A stretch of 64,000 nucleotides of DNA from Apostichopus californicus (taxonomy: Eukaryota; Echinodermata; Holothuroidea; Aspidochirotida; Stichopodidae), in assembly GCA_020650975.1 (NCBI GenBank), contig JAIPMN010000006.1:1-64000 (forward strand), given 5' to 3'. Below the pieces are notes generated by a model that was not told the origin of the DNA, made no database searches, and saw only the letters and a list, made by a program, of their open reading frames with translations. Shown in pieces: positions 1 to 12,600 of the stretch. A program made the translations under genes and the position numbers. Position 1 is the first letter of the stretch. The number at the start of each line of letters is the position of its first letter.

Positions 1-1949
1 GTTTCCTTCTTTTTGACGAAGTTTGTGATCTATTTTCCGATATTTCCTCACATCGCGTTGATGGTTCGACGTGTTTGGTTTTAATTTTGATTTGGTTTGA
101 TTTTTTAGTGGGGACGTCCCCCCCCCCCACTCAAAAATTAGGGGAGGACGTGTCCCCCGACCCCCCCGCTTCCGCCGCCTGTGTTCTTGACCAACAATGT
201 GCAATCGTCTGGTATTTATGGACCGTGAATGAGAATAATGACGTTAGTCCCGATTGTTATATGCAAAGTAGACTACAGACATGTAGTGTGAAAATGCCTT
301 ACATCTGAAACTATTATTAATAATAATTGTTTTGAGAAGTAACCAGCATTCGCAAGTTTCCCATGAATTGAGACATTAATGTTACAAACAAACCAGTTTT
401 TAGCATTGAAGCATATTTAGATAGCGAGAGGAATTATCAGAAATAGAAGGAAACCAGTGATGTAGCCAGCGAGTGGCTAAGCCTCCCAATATTTTTTCTG
501 TCGCCCCTCCCCCCTTTAAAAAATCAATTGGTTCTGTTTTCCCCACTAGAAAAGCATCGAGGTCCCTTAAAGAAGTCTAGCGACGCCCGATGAGTAGAAT
601 GCCATAATCTAGAGTTTGGAGTATAAATTTAAGTCACTAATAATCAAATCTTTGTTTTTCAGGTCAGGAGATGATCAGCTCGTACTTTGACTTGCCGAAA
701 TACAAGACTTGGAAGATGAGACGCTATTCCAAGACAGAGTAGAAGGAACCATCTCACGGGGAACTGTGTTAAATCTCTGTTCAAAGCTTTGAACTTTGCT
801 CCCCCCCCCCCCTTCTCCGTTAACACTGCTGGGTCACTCCGCACTGGTTCTTACTCTACCTGGGAAATTACGATATATATATGTTTTGCAGATATTTTTA
901 AAGTTATATTAGTTTGCTTGGCATAGTAGAAGGGAAGATGTGTATCCATGTGTTTGCGGAAGGGAGATGTGAAGGTGGGAGGAGAGAGGAAGGAGGGAGG
1001 GTAGTGCAAGTAAGGGATGAGTGCACCAATAAAAGAATAGTGAAATTGAGTTCCCCCTCCCCCTTCTCTTCCTTGAGGACTTTAATCTCCTCCTCACACA
1101 TGACGCCCTGCTGAAATAATTTGACTACACCACTGCAGCAAGATAGCAGGCCGCCTTTCGAAGAAGACTCATCGGGATTGAAGGTGAATTTAACTTGAAA
1201 CCTATATAATGAATCTAGCAGGGGCTAGATTGCAACGAGGATGATCCCACAGTGATGAGAGAAAAACGACAACCACCTGTCATTGTCCACTTCTGGAACA
1301 CACTCCATAGTTGGCTTCGGATGCATGCACGATAACTTTTGTAGTACCTTGACAAAATACAATATACAGTATAAATTGATGAATTACCAATGTTTTGTTT
1401 TATCCCCCACTGTCCTGGTTACGAAGAACAATTCCAATTTTCGTTGTATAGACCAATCATGGTGGATTAAGATAATTGGAGATAATCCCCTAAGTCTAGA
1501 GGTCCGTGATCAATTTTGTCATTGTCCCTTGGGAGTTTGTGAATGGAAATATATTTTGAATCGATACCGATTAGTGAATAGGGAATGAGTTCTTTCTTTC
1601 ACTGGATTTGTAACAACTTTGCTTTACATGGCTCTACTACAGTGATATCAAACAGGAACCTTCACTTTTTCTCAGTATTTGAGAAAACAGTCAGATGCTG
1701 GGGTGCACCCTAGTCTCTGCTGAGTAGGATATAAGTGGTTGTGTCCCCTGAGCAGGAATGGGCGCCAAAATTTCACATTTGAATATAGAAAAGAGAGAGG
1801 GCTTGACAGAAACCAGTGTTAATCCATGAAAGGCTGTGAAATGAGCTATCCCTCATTAAGCCAAATTAAATTAAGCCAAAACTTAACTCAAAGTTCACCA
1901 AAGTAAAAGTAAAAATAGCTGAATGTGTATCAATAAATGAAAGTCATGA
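1..1949. other. Downstream intergenic sequence, nothing recognised
   Basis: AT-rich sequence with C runs (118-128, 799-812) and a purine-rich patch (940-1010). The longest open stretch, 1283-1588 on the plus strand, resembles no family I know and has no supporting signals. Confidence 0.5.
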
Positions 1950-1977
1950 TTTTTTTTTTTTTTTGAAGCAGAACTAA

Positions 1978-1983
1978 TTTATT
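1978..1983 (-). promoter_or_regulatory. SPTAN1: Candidate polyadenylation signal AATAAA
   Basis: TTTATT on the plus strand is AATAAA on the transcript strand, 13 nt before a run of 15 genomic A. Cleavage near 1965-1968 is likely. Oligo-dT priming on this A-tract could mimic a 3' end. Confidence 0.45.
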
Positions 1984-3489
1984 CACTTTCTCCATGAATA
2001 CAACATAGAATACAACATGCAGCACCACATAACCAATCAGAATACTACATTCAATACTACAGGATGAATATTCATGCAGAATGTAACAATTTGAATACAT
2101 GCATACTAATTAAATACCATGTAAATATCTTGACATGAATTTAGTTAAGACGTATAAGTTTGAAAAGCTTCAAATACTCCAGTATTTGTGTTTTGTTTCA
2201 TGGGAATACATGCCTGGTCCAAAGCCAGAAGGTTGTTTCTTCGTAGGCTGAATAGTGAAATGGTCCACTCCTCCGATGATGGGGTAGTGGCTGAATACAA
2301 ATTACCTGATGAATACTTTAAAGCTTGCTGAATTTTAGGTCTTTCATAGCTTGGATTGGCTGAATGCAATTTACCTTGATGAATATTCATTTGTTCATCT
2401 CATCGTAGGCTATGATTGGCTACATGTTGCACAGGAAAACTGAACATAATTATCCCAAAAACAGTTTTCAGTGAATATGTAAACACCATGAAAATGGCAA
2501 CAGATTTATTTTTTAGCTCACATTAAGCTGCTGCACCGAGTTTGAGCAGTCAAACTATTAAACAGATGAATATTCAATGTTTATTTAAAATAGCTATAAA
2601 GATTGATGTTTTATAGCTACCAGTTAGATGAATTGTTGCAACTTTAAAATGATGTTTGCTCATTAATATTCATAGGATGATACTGAATAACCACTATTAG
2701 TGAATGTAGTGGCTGAATACAATGCCTGATTTTGAATACAATAGCATGTTACTTAGAATAAATTTGAGCAGTTAAAGGGGCTTAAAAACCATACTAGTCA
2801 CAAAGTTTAACAAGAGTTATGAGCTCTACCCATTTATGAATAAACATCAAAAATTTATGAGTAAAAAGAAAAAACACATGAACACCATAGCAGTTCAAAT
2901 TAGCAGATCTTTCACCTATTTATAAAAGGAAAGATTCTACATTTATTCATAACTACAACTGATATAGATCATGCATATTCATTAGGACATATTCAAGTCA
3001 CAATTCTTACATATTAACTATTGTTACAATGCAATTTTTATAACCAAAAAATGGAAATTCTTGCAAATGACAGCTTTTCTTTCTATGATGATCTCTTGAG
3101 AATTGTCAATATTAAAGTAAAACTTGAAACATTTTTCAAAATTACCATTTTAATTTATGAATGGATTTTGACATGAATTATTATAACATGAATTAATAAC
3201 ACCAATCTACCTATGAATAGTTTAAACATTTGCTCAGTTGAAATAGATGAATGTTGATCGATACTTGCAAGATTTGAATTCTAATTTTTTGTTATGATTC
3301 TTTTGACGGCGGCTACCATGCTGTAAGGAAATACTTTCAGACATCGGTAAAATTTATAAAATACTGAGGTACAAAAACGACATTAATTTCATAATATTGA
3401 TCTTATAATTTATGGGCTCACAACATGACCACAGGTTTTAATTAATTAATTAATTAATGAGAGAAACAGTGTATGAGGAGAAAGTGAAT
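1981..3489. repeat. 13-bp perfect inverted repeat bounding the 3' UTR
   Basis: ATTCACTTTCTCC at 1981-1993 and its exact reverse complement at 3477-3489 lie 1.48 kb apart, almost at the two ends of the 3' UTR. No target-site duplication is visible, so I do not call it a transposon. Confidence 0.45.
3438..3460. repeat. (TTAA)n microsatellite in the 3' UTR
   Basis: About five to six copies of the tetramer ATTA/TTAA. A self-complementary AT tract. Confidence 0.7.
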
Positions 3490-3546
3490 ACTACATCTAT
3501 GGAGAATTACACATCACTACGAGTACAGCTCTAGCGTACACTAGGG

Positions 3547-3672
3547 CTAATTCTGAAATATACGGTTGGTGAACTCCACATAGTCCAAGGCGTTGGGAAG
3601 CTCCCGGCCCTTGCCATCCTTGAATGGATGCATGTTGAGAATGCAGTACTCGGCCAGCTTGGTCGGCATATT
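3547..3672 (-). CDS. SPTAN1: alpha-spectrin coding exon 52 (2371-2411 and stop)
   Basis: [44 protein letters not shown]. The degenerate C-terminal EF-hand pair; GKGRELPxAxDYVEFT is shared with vertebrates. The stop codon is at 3547-3549. Confidence 0.98.
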   Translation of the reverse strand, partial: NMPTKLAEYCILNMHPFKDGKGRELPNALDYVEFTNRIFQN

Positions 3673-6600
3673 CTGGAGGGAAAGTATAGATTGAAAGTAA
3701 TTGTAGGGTTGTGTTATCATGATAATAAAGGGGGAGTATATGACACTGTACTGCTACAGTTTAACAATGAAAAATATTGTAATTAAATAGTTCACACAAG
3801 TAGCATGGGATGCATTGTACTATACTGGTATATAGCAATATCTCATAGTGTAGTGTAGTTAACACTGCATAGTATGGTATGTTACATTTTAGTGCATATA
3901 TTACAAATATAACATGTTCGTAAAACAAACTTGAGTGCTACAGTAGAAAGTGTAGGACTATGCAGTGTAGTATACTATAGTATACAAATAATGAATGGTT
4001 ATGAGTGCAATAGTGTAAATATTTCATGAGTTGAAAGATGTAATTTGTTCCATTCAACGAGGCGCAGCCGAGTTGAATGGAACAAATTACATCTTTCAAC
4101 GAATGAAATATTTGCACTATTGCACGAATGGAAACCATTCAATATTTGTTTTATACAACACCTTCAAATTTGGATATAATTGGATGTAAAATGCACTCAT
4201 GCAACAGATTGTTTTGAACAGACAGGTTTCTCTGCTCTCTTACCATTGAAAAAAGTGCTATCAAAAAAGTATAACCCATGGTTCTATTTTATAGAGTGCA
4301 ATAGAGCGGATTTTGCATGCAATCGACGAGCAATTGACCAATCAAATGGCCGGAATATAATTAGGTGTTGTATAATACCATATAGTACAGTTGTATGGTG
4401 TAGTATGATGTAACATAGTACAGTATAGTTTAGTATAGTATAGAATAGTAAATTACTGTCTAGTAAAGGATTCTATTATAATATAGTACTACTATGACGC
4501 ATTCATATAGCATACTCCAATGATATAGTGTACAATCGTGTAGTATAGTATAATGTAGTAGTGTGGTATAGTGTGGTATAATGTAGTATAATATAGTGTA
4601 ATGTGGTATAGTGTACAATAGTGCAGTGTAGTATATTATACTATAGTAAAATGTAGTATTTTAGTGTGGTATAGTGCAGTAGGTATATTATAGTGTAGTA
4701 GGTATGTAATAGTGACGTACGGTATAGTGCAGTGTACAATAGTGCTTGGAAGACTCCGGATACTTACAGCGTAAAGTTCTTGCTTGGTGACAAAAAGTTT
4801 GCCTTCGGAGCTGAGCGCCTTGAAGGCCTTCTCGATCTCATCACGGGAGGAAACATTCTCTGTCTCTCGACTGATCATGAAGGACATGTACTCTTGTAGA
4901 GACACGAAACCATCCCTGTATTTAAAGAAAAGACAACAAATCAGAGAAAATATAGTATAAGAACTGATAGAATTGTGAACTGGGTGAAGGAAAAAACAAC
5001 CACGTTATAACCAGATGATATATGTTAGATACTAAAAGATTTAAAAACAGACTTATTTCTATTCTCATTTCTTGTTTCTTCATTATTATGGAATCACCAT
5101 AAGCTTATCAAACTGAAATTAACATTTCCAATATAAATGCACTTTATAAATTTTAGCCAGTTAGCTTCAAATATTTTGACATCAAACCCTACGCACATTT
5201 TGTTCACGGCACAACTTTATATTACACCAACTACTTCATCCACTGGGTTCTGTTTGGCCATGGAACACTAACTGGTGACAACCCGTGTTTACGCTAGCCT
5301 GCCAAAATTCACAGAAGACGTTTCTGTTCATCATTGCTGTTGACTGTTTTTCAAGCCAGGAAAATCCACTCATTACTAATTTCTTAATAAACAAAAGCCA
5401 AAAGAAGTCCAGTTTTTGTAACTTTTTCTGATTTTTGAAATGGAAACTCTCAAGTCTGAGAGGTTGGTTAATAAAATGTCTCCATCAGAGAATAACTTGA
5501 GATAACAGAAATCAATGCAACATCTTCTTTCAAAGCAGACTAAGATTTTTTGTTCGGGTAAATTTTGCAATACTATTTCATAAAAATATCCAATAATAAT
5601 AATCTCATTCATAAGCTTGAGACTAAGAGTTAAAACTGTTTAAACTTTTCAATTTCCACTTTATTGACAGAGATGTGTAGTTTCAAAAAATCCATCGGAA
5701 TCATGAATTACATACTAATTCACATTCATTCAGCGAGGAAATCTTAGAGAGTGTCTAACATTGATAAAGTCCAATCCTAATATGACAAACGCCCCTTTAA
5801 ACTTGCCAGATATTGGCAAATACATCTAAGCAGCTACTTCAAGGGGAGAGTTCAAACCTTTTCCTTACCTGTTGGGATCGACAGCATCCAATATGGCATG
5901 GAATTCCCGGTCCTCCTGGCCCTCCTCGACCATAGGGAGATCGTAACCCAGGGACCGCAGACAGGACTTGAACTCTGGGTGGTCCAACTTGCCACTCTTG
6001 TCTTTGTCGAAATGCCTGATAGAAATCATAACAAAAGTGACCTATTAACTTCAGAAATCTGTATGTTTGTTGAACAAATGAAAAGTGTACACAAACGTAT
6101 GGAATCTTTGCATGAAGAATAAGTCAAAATATCTTACAATTTTTTTTTTTTCAACTTGTGAGGTGTACAGATCTGTAACTGGACAGATGCTTACTGGAAT
6201 TCCTTTTAAAAATCAACAAGTTAAAAAGTATTAACTTCTAGCAACCACCTGAATGGTAAATTGGTTGATTAGATAAGATGCCAAAAGAAAAGAAGGAAGA
6301 AAAATAAAATGGACTTACTTGAACATCATACTGAATTCCTTCAGTGATTCTTCACTCACACCGGTCATGTTGCTATTGAAGAAGAGAATAAAAACATTCA
6401 ATTCAATTCTCATATTTATTTTGATCTCGTTAGCAGACTTAATGGCACTCGACTAGGGATATCTGAAGTTGTGGAATACAGTAATTGACCTGATGCTGTG
6501 TACCAAATGACAAATTTGGTACACCATAGATCACCATAAACTTAGATGTTTCCATGATATTTCAAGTTGTTTCTTGGTGGGAAACTTTATTATAAATTTA

Positions 6601-9600
6601 CATTAAATTTGAGATGGAGATGGGGAAGGGGCTTTGGGTGGGGGGAGGGTGGGTGGGAAGGAGCGAGGAGAGAAATAATGGAATGAATTTACCACCCTAA
6701 GTCCCTGCTGCATTGAGTTAATGACAGGACAACCTTGCTGTAGGAAGGGAGCCCACCTCAACCATTCTATCAACCCCTTCCTATTCTTTTTTCAACAAGT
6801 TTGGCAACAATTTTAAATCAACAAAACATAATTCTGCACACAAATCTTGTTTCCCTCTTGTGGTTAAAGGACTCCCATCGCTATTACAATGGAGAGGAAT
6901 GATTCAGCGAGCCATTGAAATCGTTACCAACCACCTGACCAACCACTCCTCATCAATCCTCACCTCAACCACTTTTCTGCCTATAAACACCCTGCAGGGT
7001 GGGGGGACTTACCGGGCCTGTATCTGTTGTTCTAGATTGTGTTGCATCCTCATTCCAAGTTGGTCCAGTTGGTCCCACTGCTGAGCAATGCCTACAGTCG
7101 AATGCTCAGTGTATCTGTGTGAGAAGCAAGGAGAGATACGTTATAAACAATATCGACCAGAGTCAAACTTTGTTGGATCAATTCCATTCTTCAATTTAGT
7201 AATATTCATCAATACTAGATGGAATTTCCAGGCTAACCAACTACAAATCACTACTATAAATGAAGGCTGAACCTTTCCTTTCGGTTGGGATCTGACAATA
7301 TCTTTTGTGTACTTAAATCTTCAGCAAGCTGGAGGCCCTCTGTTTAAACAATTAACTTAACTAAACCAAAACTGCTTGTCCTGGGAAACGGTAATTCCTT
7401 CTGATTTTCACAGAAGACAAAAGAGGAACCTTTTTGTTCTTCCACGATAAACCAAACCTATCCTTAGACCAAATTGTTGGTACCTCCTTGACATAAATAG
7501 ACTCATAGACGGAATTGCTTACAATATCAGATATCTATAATTACTCACCTGTTGTCCAGAATAAGTCGTTCTTCCATTTTAGCACCGAGTTCCTCAATCT
7601 TCTTCACCTGTGTTTTCTCGGCTCTCACTTCCTTGATTTTCTCCTAAAGACGCAGTAAATGAGAGGATACATTGCAGATTAACATGAAACACCAGTCCCC
7701 TTGAAGGGGGGGGGTGGGGCAAAATGCATTTATACTTTTTACAACAACAAATTAATGAGTAAGGAACACAGTACAGAAAAAAAGCAAAACCATCTTTTGT
7801 CAATCACAAAACCCTAGTGGGATCCCTCCCCCCTCCAACCCCCCTCCAACCCCCCTCATCATTTCCTTTTGCAATTTTACGACGACAATCAGGTATGGCC
7901 ACTCAACTGACCATAATGCACTAAAACACAATCTGCTTGAGTTTAAGACTAATATTCTTCCAAAAATAGACAAACCTTGAGATTATCCAGTTGATTTTCA
8001 AGATTACCAGATTCTTCCACCATAGCAGCTCTGAGGAAAGAGGCAAAAGAAAGAACAGCAGTTAGAATGGTGATGAAAATGACAAGATTGTCTACAACGA
8101 TTGCAGATGTGTAGGACATGCTGGCTAAGGATCAAAACAAGCCCATGCATATTCATCAGTTAAGTAGTGCGGACGGACATCTTGCAATCTCCCAGGAAAA
8201 AAAACGCTAGGAGAAAATGTAATTTATTACCGAAAAAAAAAAAAAAAAGAATAAAATGCATAGATTGAAAGAAAACAATTGGTTAGCTTTAATGACCTCA
8301 GTCACAGTTTCAAATTGTTAGCTGAGGAAAAGAACAATTCAAAGTGGGGAAGTGGGACTCTTGTCTAATTATTTATATATTATTCAGCCAGCCAGATCAC
8401 AATATTCATGATCTCATAGTATGACATGCTTTCGACCATTGGTGAGGAAGCCACAGAAAATCAAATGTTAGTAGATCTTTAGGGACGCAACTTGCGTGTA
8501 ATGTAACTCTGTGAATATATTTAAGACACTTTCATTTTTCCGAGGATGTAAGCTGTATAATCATATGAACTTTTGACAACAAGATGCATCAAACATTTTT
8601 CAATCATGCAAATTGATTTCAAAAATACACCGAATATTTCCAAAGTCCCTGTCTGATGACAGGTCTCAACTTGCCCCCCCTCCACTCCCATCCCCACCCC
8701 CATTCCCCTCCCCAAAAATTCAATCAAATAGTTATACTGATTGAGGATTATTCCTGTATGTTTTTGTGTCTACTACTTATCTAATTGAAGATATAAGTTT
8801 TGGTTTTTGCTTGAGTTGGGTTGGAGAGGTGAGGAGAGTAGGTAATGACTCATTAATCAACTTGTTTTTAGTAAGGTTAGTTGTGTTAAAACAGTCAAAT
8901 GCTTTGTTAGAAACAGAAAGAGAATGAAAAAGAAAGTTTTGAACTCTACAAGATTGTTCTGTCGGAGACAAAGTCCCTGTGGAATAGAAAGACGAGATGG
9001 AAACATGGAATGAAACCCACCAAAGAATACCATGGGAAGGAAAAGAGCGAGGAAAGCCAAAGTTTAAAGAAAATTATCCCCCCCCCCCAAAAAAAAATTC
9101 CAAAAAATCAACCATGAGAATGAATACTTGGACTTAAATATTCAAAGAATGTCTTATTTATTTAAGTAGTAATTACTTAATGAGATTACAATAAATCATA
9201 TGAAATTATGAGATAAATGAATGAATGAACAATGAGTTAGAAGTGATCAGTTTTCTCCATCTGGTGTTACCTAACACCATCCTGCTGCCAAACCATTTTC
9301 CATTTTGATTTATAAATATGAGATAAATGAAAGATGATGTTCATATTTATAGAATCTAAGGAATACTCACATTATGAGCTTCATTCATGGTCACAATACA
9401 GTTTTGTAAACACTGCTTGGCGAATATGTCTATATTAAACTATTTTTAACCCAAAAGAGATGGCCTCATACTGTCAAAAAATATAGCTTACAGATACATA
9501 TGGACTTTTTAGTATTTGAGGGATATAATAGTTCTCAAATTAATTTTTCTCTCTCTCCAACATTACACACATCTTTTTTGCTCCTATTGAAAACTTGCAA

Positions 9601-12600
9601 ATAAATGGTCTAAGTGAACAGAAAAGATGGAAATTTATCAACATTTTTTTCAAATGGACAAGATAAAAATCAAGTTTCAATTTTTTTTATGGACTTGTCC
9701 CAAACGATAGATGATACCACGTACCTGGTCTCTGTCAGCCATTGGTGGAAGGAGTTGGCCATCTGGGCGAACTGTTTGCGGAGACGGTCATTCTCATCCT
9801 GGCGTTCTGTTTCCTTGTTCAGTTCCACTTCTCTTTCTTTGATAATCTTCTGGAGGTTGCGCCAGGTCTCCTCGAGAGAGTCCATGGTGAACCAGGTGTA
9901 CCTGTAGGGTAGAGATAGGTGGAGGGCTTGAGGATTGATATAGAGATAGACACATCTACGTAAAACCTGAGAGCAAACAGGCAGAGGGATTTCCTTGCTA
10001 CATTTGACGTGAAAGCATTTAGTATAACTTGTGCACAAGAGGTTCTCATACTTAATATGGTGGATTGACGTACAATGGATCAATCTAATCAAAGCTTCAC
10101 TTTTGGATTTACTGTGATTAGATTTCAGACTTAAGCATCTGTTGACCTCAAATGACTTAGAACACATGAGGTGTTCAACCATCAAACGTGGCCAGTTTTT
10201 CAATGGGTTAGAAATTTTGGAGCGGCTGGAAATTTGTCTTGATTCACATGTAGGATAATATGGGACATTAGTGGATATTTGATATAAAAACATCACCTTG
10301 TCCTTCCCTCCAAATAAAGGGAAAAACGGTGGACAGGTATAGTTGCAACATCCCAATAGCAACTCATGACAAAGAGAATGGGCCAAAGGTAGGTACAGGT
10401 ATGGCAAGAGACATGATTTGTCCGGGGGGGGGGGATGGGGGGGCACTAACTTATGAGGTGGTGAAAAGGTGAAAGGTCTGATAGAAATAATTGTTACGTT
10501 GATAAAGGGGAACGGGACAGTATGCATCAGCTACTTGGCGAAGTATTTTGAAAATTGCAAGATACAATCTAGTAAACAGATAAAAGAGCGTTTTGACTTA
10601 CGGGTTGCTGCTGACGTTGTAGCTCTTGATTTGTTTGTCCAGGGCAGCCAGTTGTTTCAGATCATTCTGAGCTGTGCTGAGAGAAGCACAGAAGGCTTCA
10701 TGAGCTTCTTTCAGAGCCTAAAATAGAACCAGAATAAAGGCAACAGTAGGAATGAGTATTGGGATACATATATATATATGTATATGTACATGTTTATATA
10801 AAATGGGCCGAAAAACCAGCACTTACATTTGTTGTATCACAAATCCAGTGCATGGTTGCCCTTCAACCTTATGATTATGCATTATGCAGATTAGCCATTT
10901 TAACTATACCTATATTGATTGGTCCTTTTTATCTTGTGACCTAATGCAGTGTTTTTAATTGGTTGCTGCAGAACTCAAAGGCATAGGATCTCCTTGCTTT
11001 GGCTTGTTAAGTCACCATTAAGTATACTGATTGAGATCACATCACTTACTGAAAAAAACACAATTCATTGACTTTTAAGTGATTTTTTGTTCTTAGAGAG
11101 CCGCTATAAAATTGCTTTATCGAAACAGGATTGAAACAACACCATTAATGAAATGAATAACTAATGAAGGAGTTTCGATTTCAAACGGTGACTTCCATCC
11201 TTACCTTGATCTCCTCGACAGAGTTGCAGCGAACAGGATCGGTGAGATCCTCCTCGGCATTCTCAAACCAACTGTTGAAAGCGGAAGCTTTCTTGGCAAA
11301 CAGCAGGAAGAGATCTTCGACCTGTCGATTAAAACATGAAAAAAAGAACGCTGTCACAGATTGCAGAAAAACATTACACAATATGAAAACTATTAAAGAA
11401 AGATGAAGAGAAACAATGACAAGATTATGCACAGATTGAGTCTTATAAATTAACTGCTGGCTGGATGAGATCACACAAAGAAAATGTCCATCAGTTTGTT
11501 AATTTTGTTACAAAATGGAGCAAAAGTAGTTTGACTGACATCAATAAAATGACACTCAGTAATCTTCTTACCTCTTGGTACTGCTCCTGGGCTCTGAGGA
11601 GACGCTGTCTACGGTCGTTAGAGTCAGCAAGCAACTTCTCCCACCTGGAAAGAAAACGAAAGGTATCATGTCATAAATTATTAATGATGTCAGAGACCTC
11701 CCTCAAGCAATGATCTGTGTTGACTCCGGTAAACAACATTCCAATAGTATTTATTACACTATTCCATACTACTTAATGTATGAATACACAAAACTTCATA
11801 GTTATATCACATAATAACACAGGTCATCAATAACTGCTAATCTTAAACAACAAAAGCACGAACTTGAAAAGTTTGATTAATTTATGACTTTCTGAGTGAC
11901 AATTCGTTTAGAACTGAGCAGAATCATTCATTACTCACTGATTGTATTCATTCTGTGATAATAACTCAACAGAAATTTGAATGTACAAATAAATATGAAT
12001 ATACAAATAAATATGAATATACAAAATTCATATGAATGTACAAAAATCATATGAATATGCAAACATCATAGATGAATATACAATCATCTTATGGATATGC
12101 AAAAATCATTTGAATATACAAAGTAATATGAATATACAAACATCATATGAATAAAAAAAAATCATATGAATATACAAACATCTTATGGATATGCAAAAAT
12201 TATTTGAATATACAAAGTAATATGAATATACAAACATCATATGAATATACAAACATCATATGAATATACAAACATCATTTGAATATACAAACATCATATG
12301 AATATAAAAAAATCATTTAAATATACAAAGTAATATGAATTTACAAATAATATGAATATACAAATAAAATCATGAATATGCAGACATGAATATGCAATAC
12401 AATTCACATTTACATCTACTTATGACAATGTTGAATAATATTAACACTCTTCTTTCTTACCTCTTGATGAGGCTAGCATGGCGGTCCTGTATAGCCTGGG
12501 TCTGGGCGTGGTCAGAAGCAACCAGTTTATCCTTCAGTGTTGTGATCTGTTGGATTCCTTCCTTCTCAAACGATTGCAGACCAGCATCGAATGTCTCCTG

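Larger units (their letters stand above)
1968..3546 (-). other. SPTAN1: Probable 3' UTR of alpha-spectrin
   Basis: The first strong polyadenylation context after the stop is AATAAA at 1978-1983 (minus strand), followed by a genomic A-tract (1950-1964). The stretch is about 1.6 kb, AT-rich and without a plausible ORF. It is dotted with TATTCA on the transcript strand. Earlier AATAAA-like sites (about 2942) could give shorter forms. Confidence 0.5.

Noticed and set aside
1283-1588. 101-codon plus-strand open frame downstream of the gene
   Set aside because: No recognisable domain and no supporting signals.
9670-10527. Long minus-strand open frame upstream of YTWFT
   Set aside because: Only its last part (9725-9901) is exon 45; the rest is intron read through by chance, and exon 44 joins at a clear acceptor.
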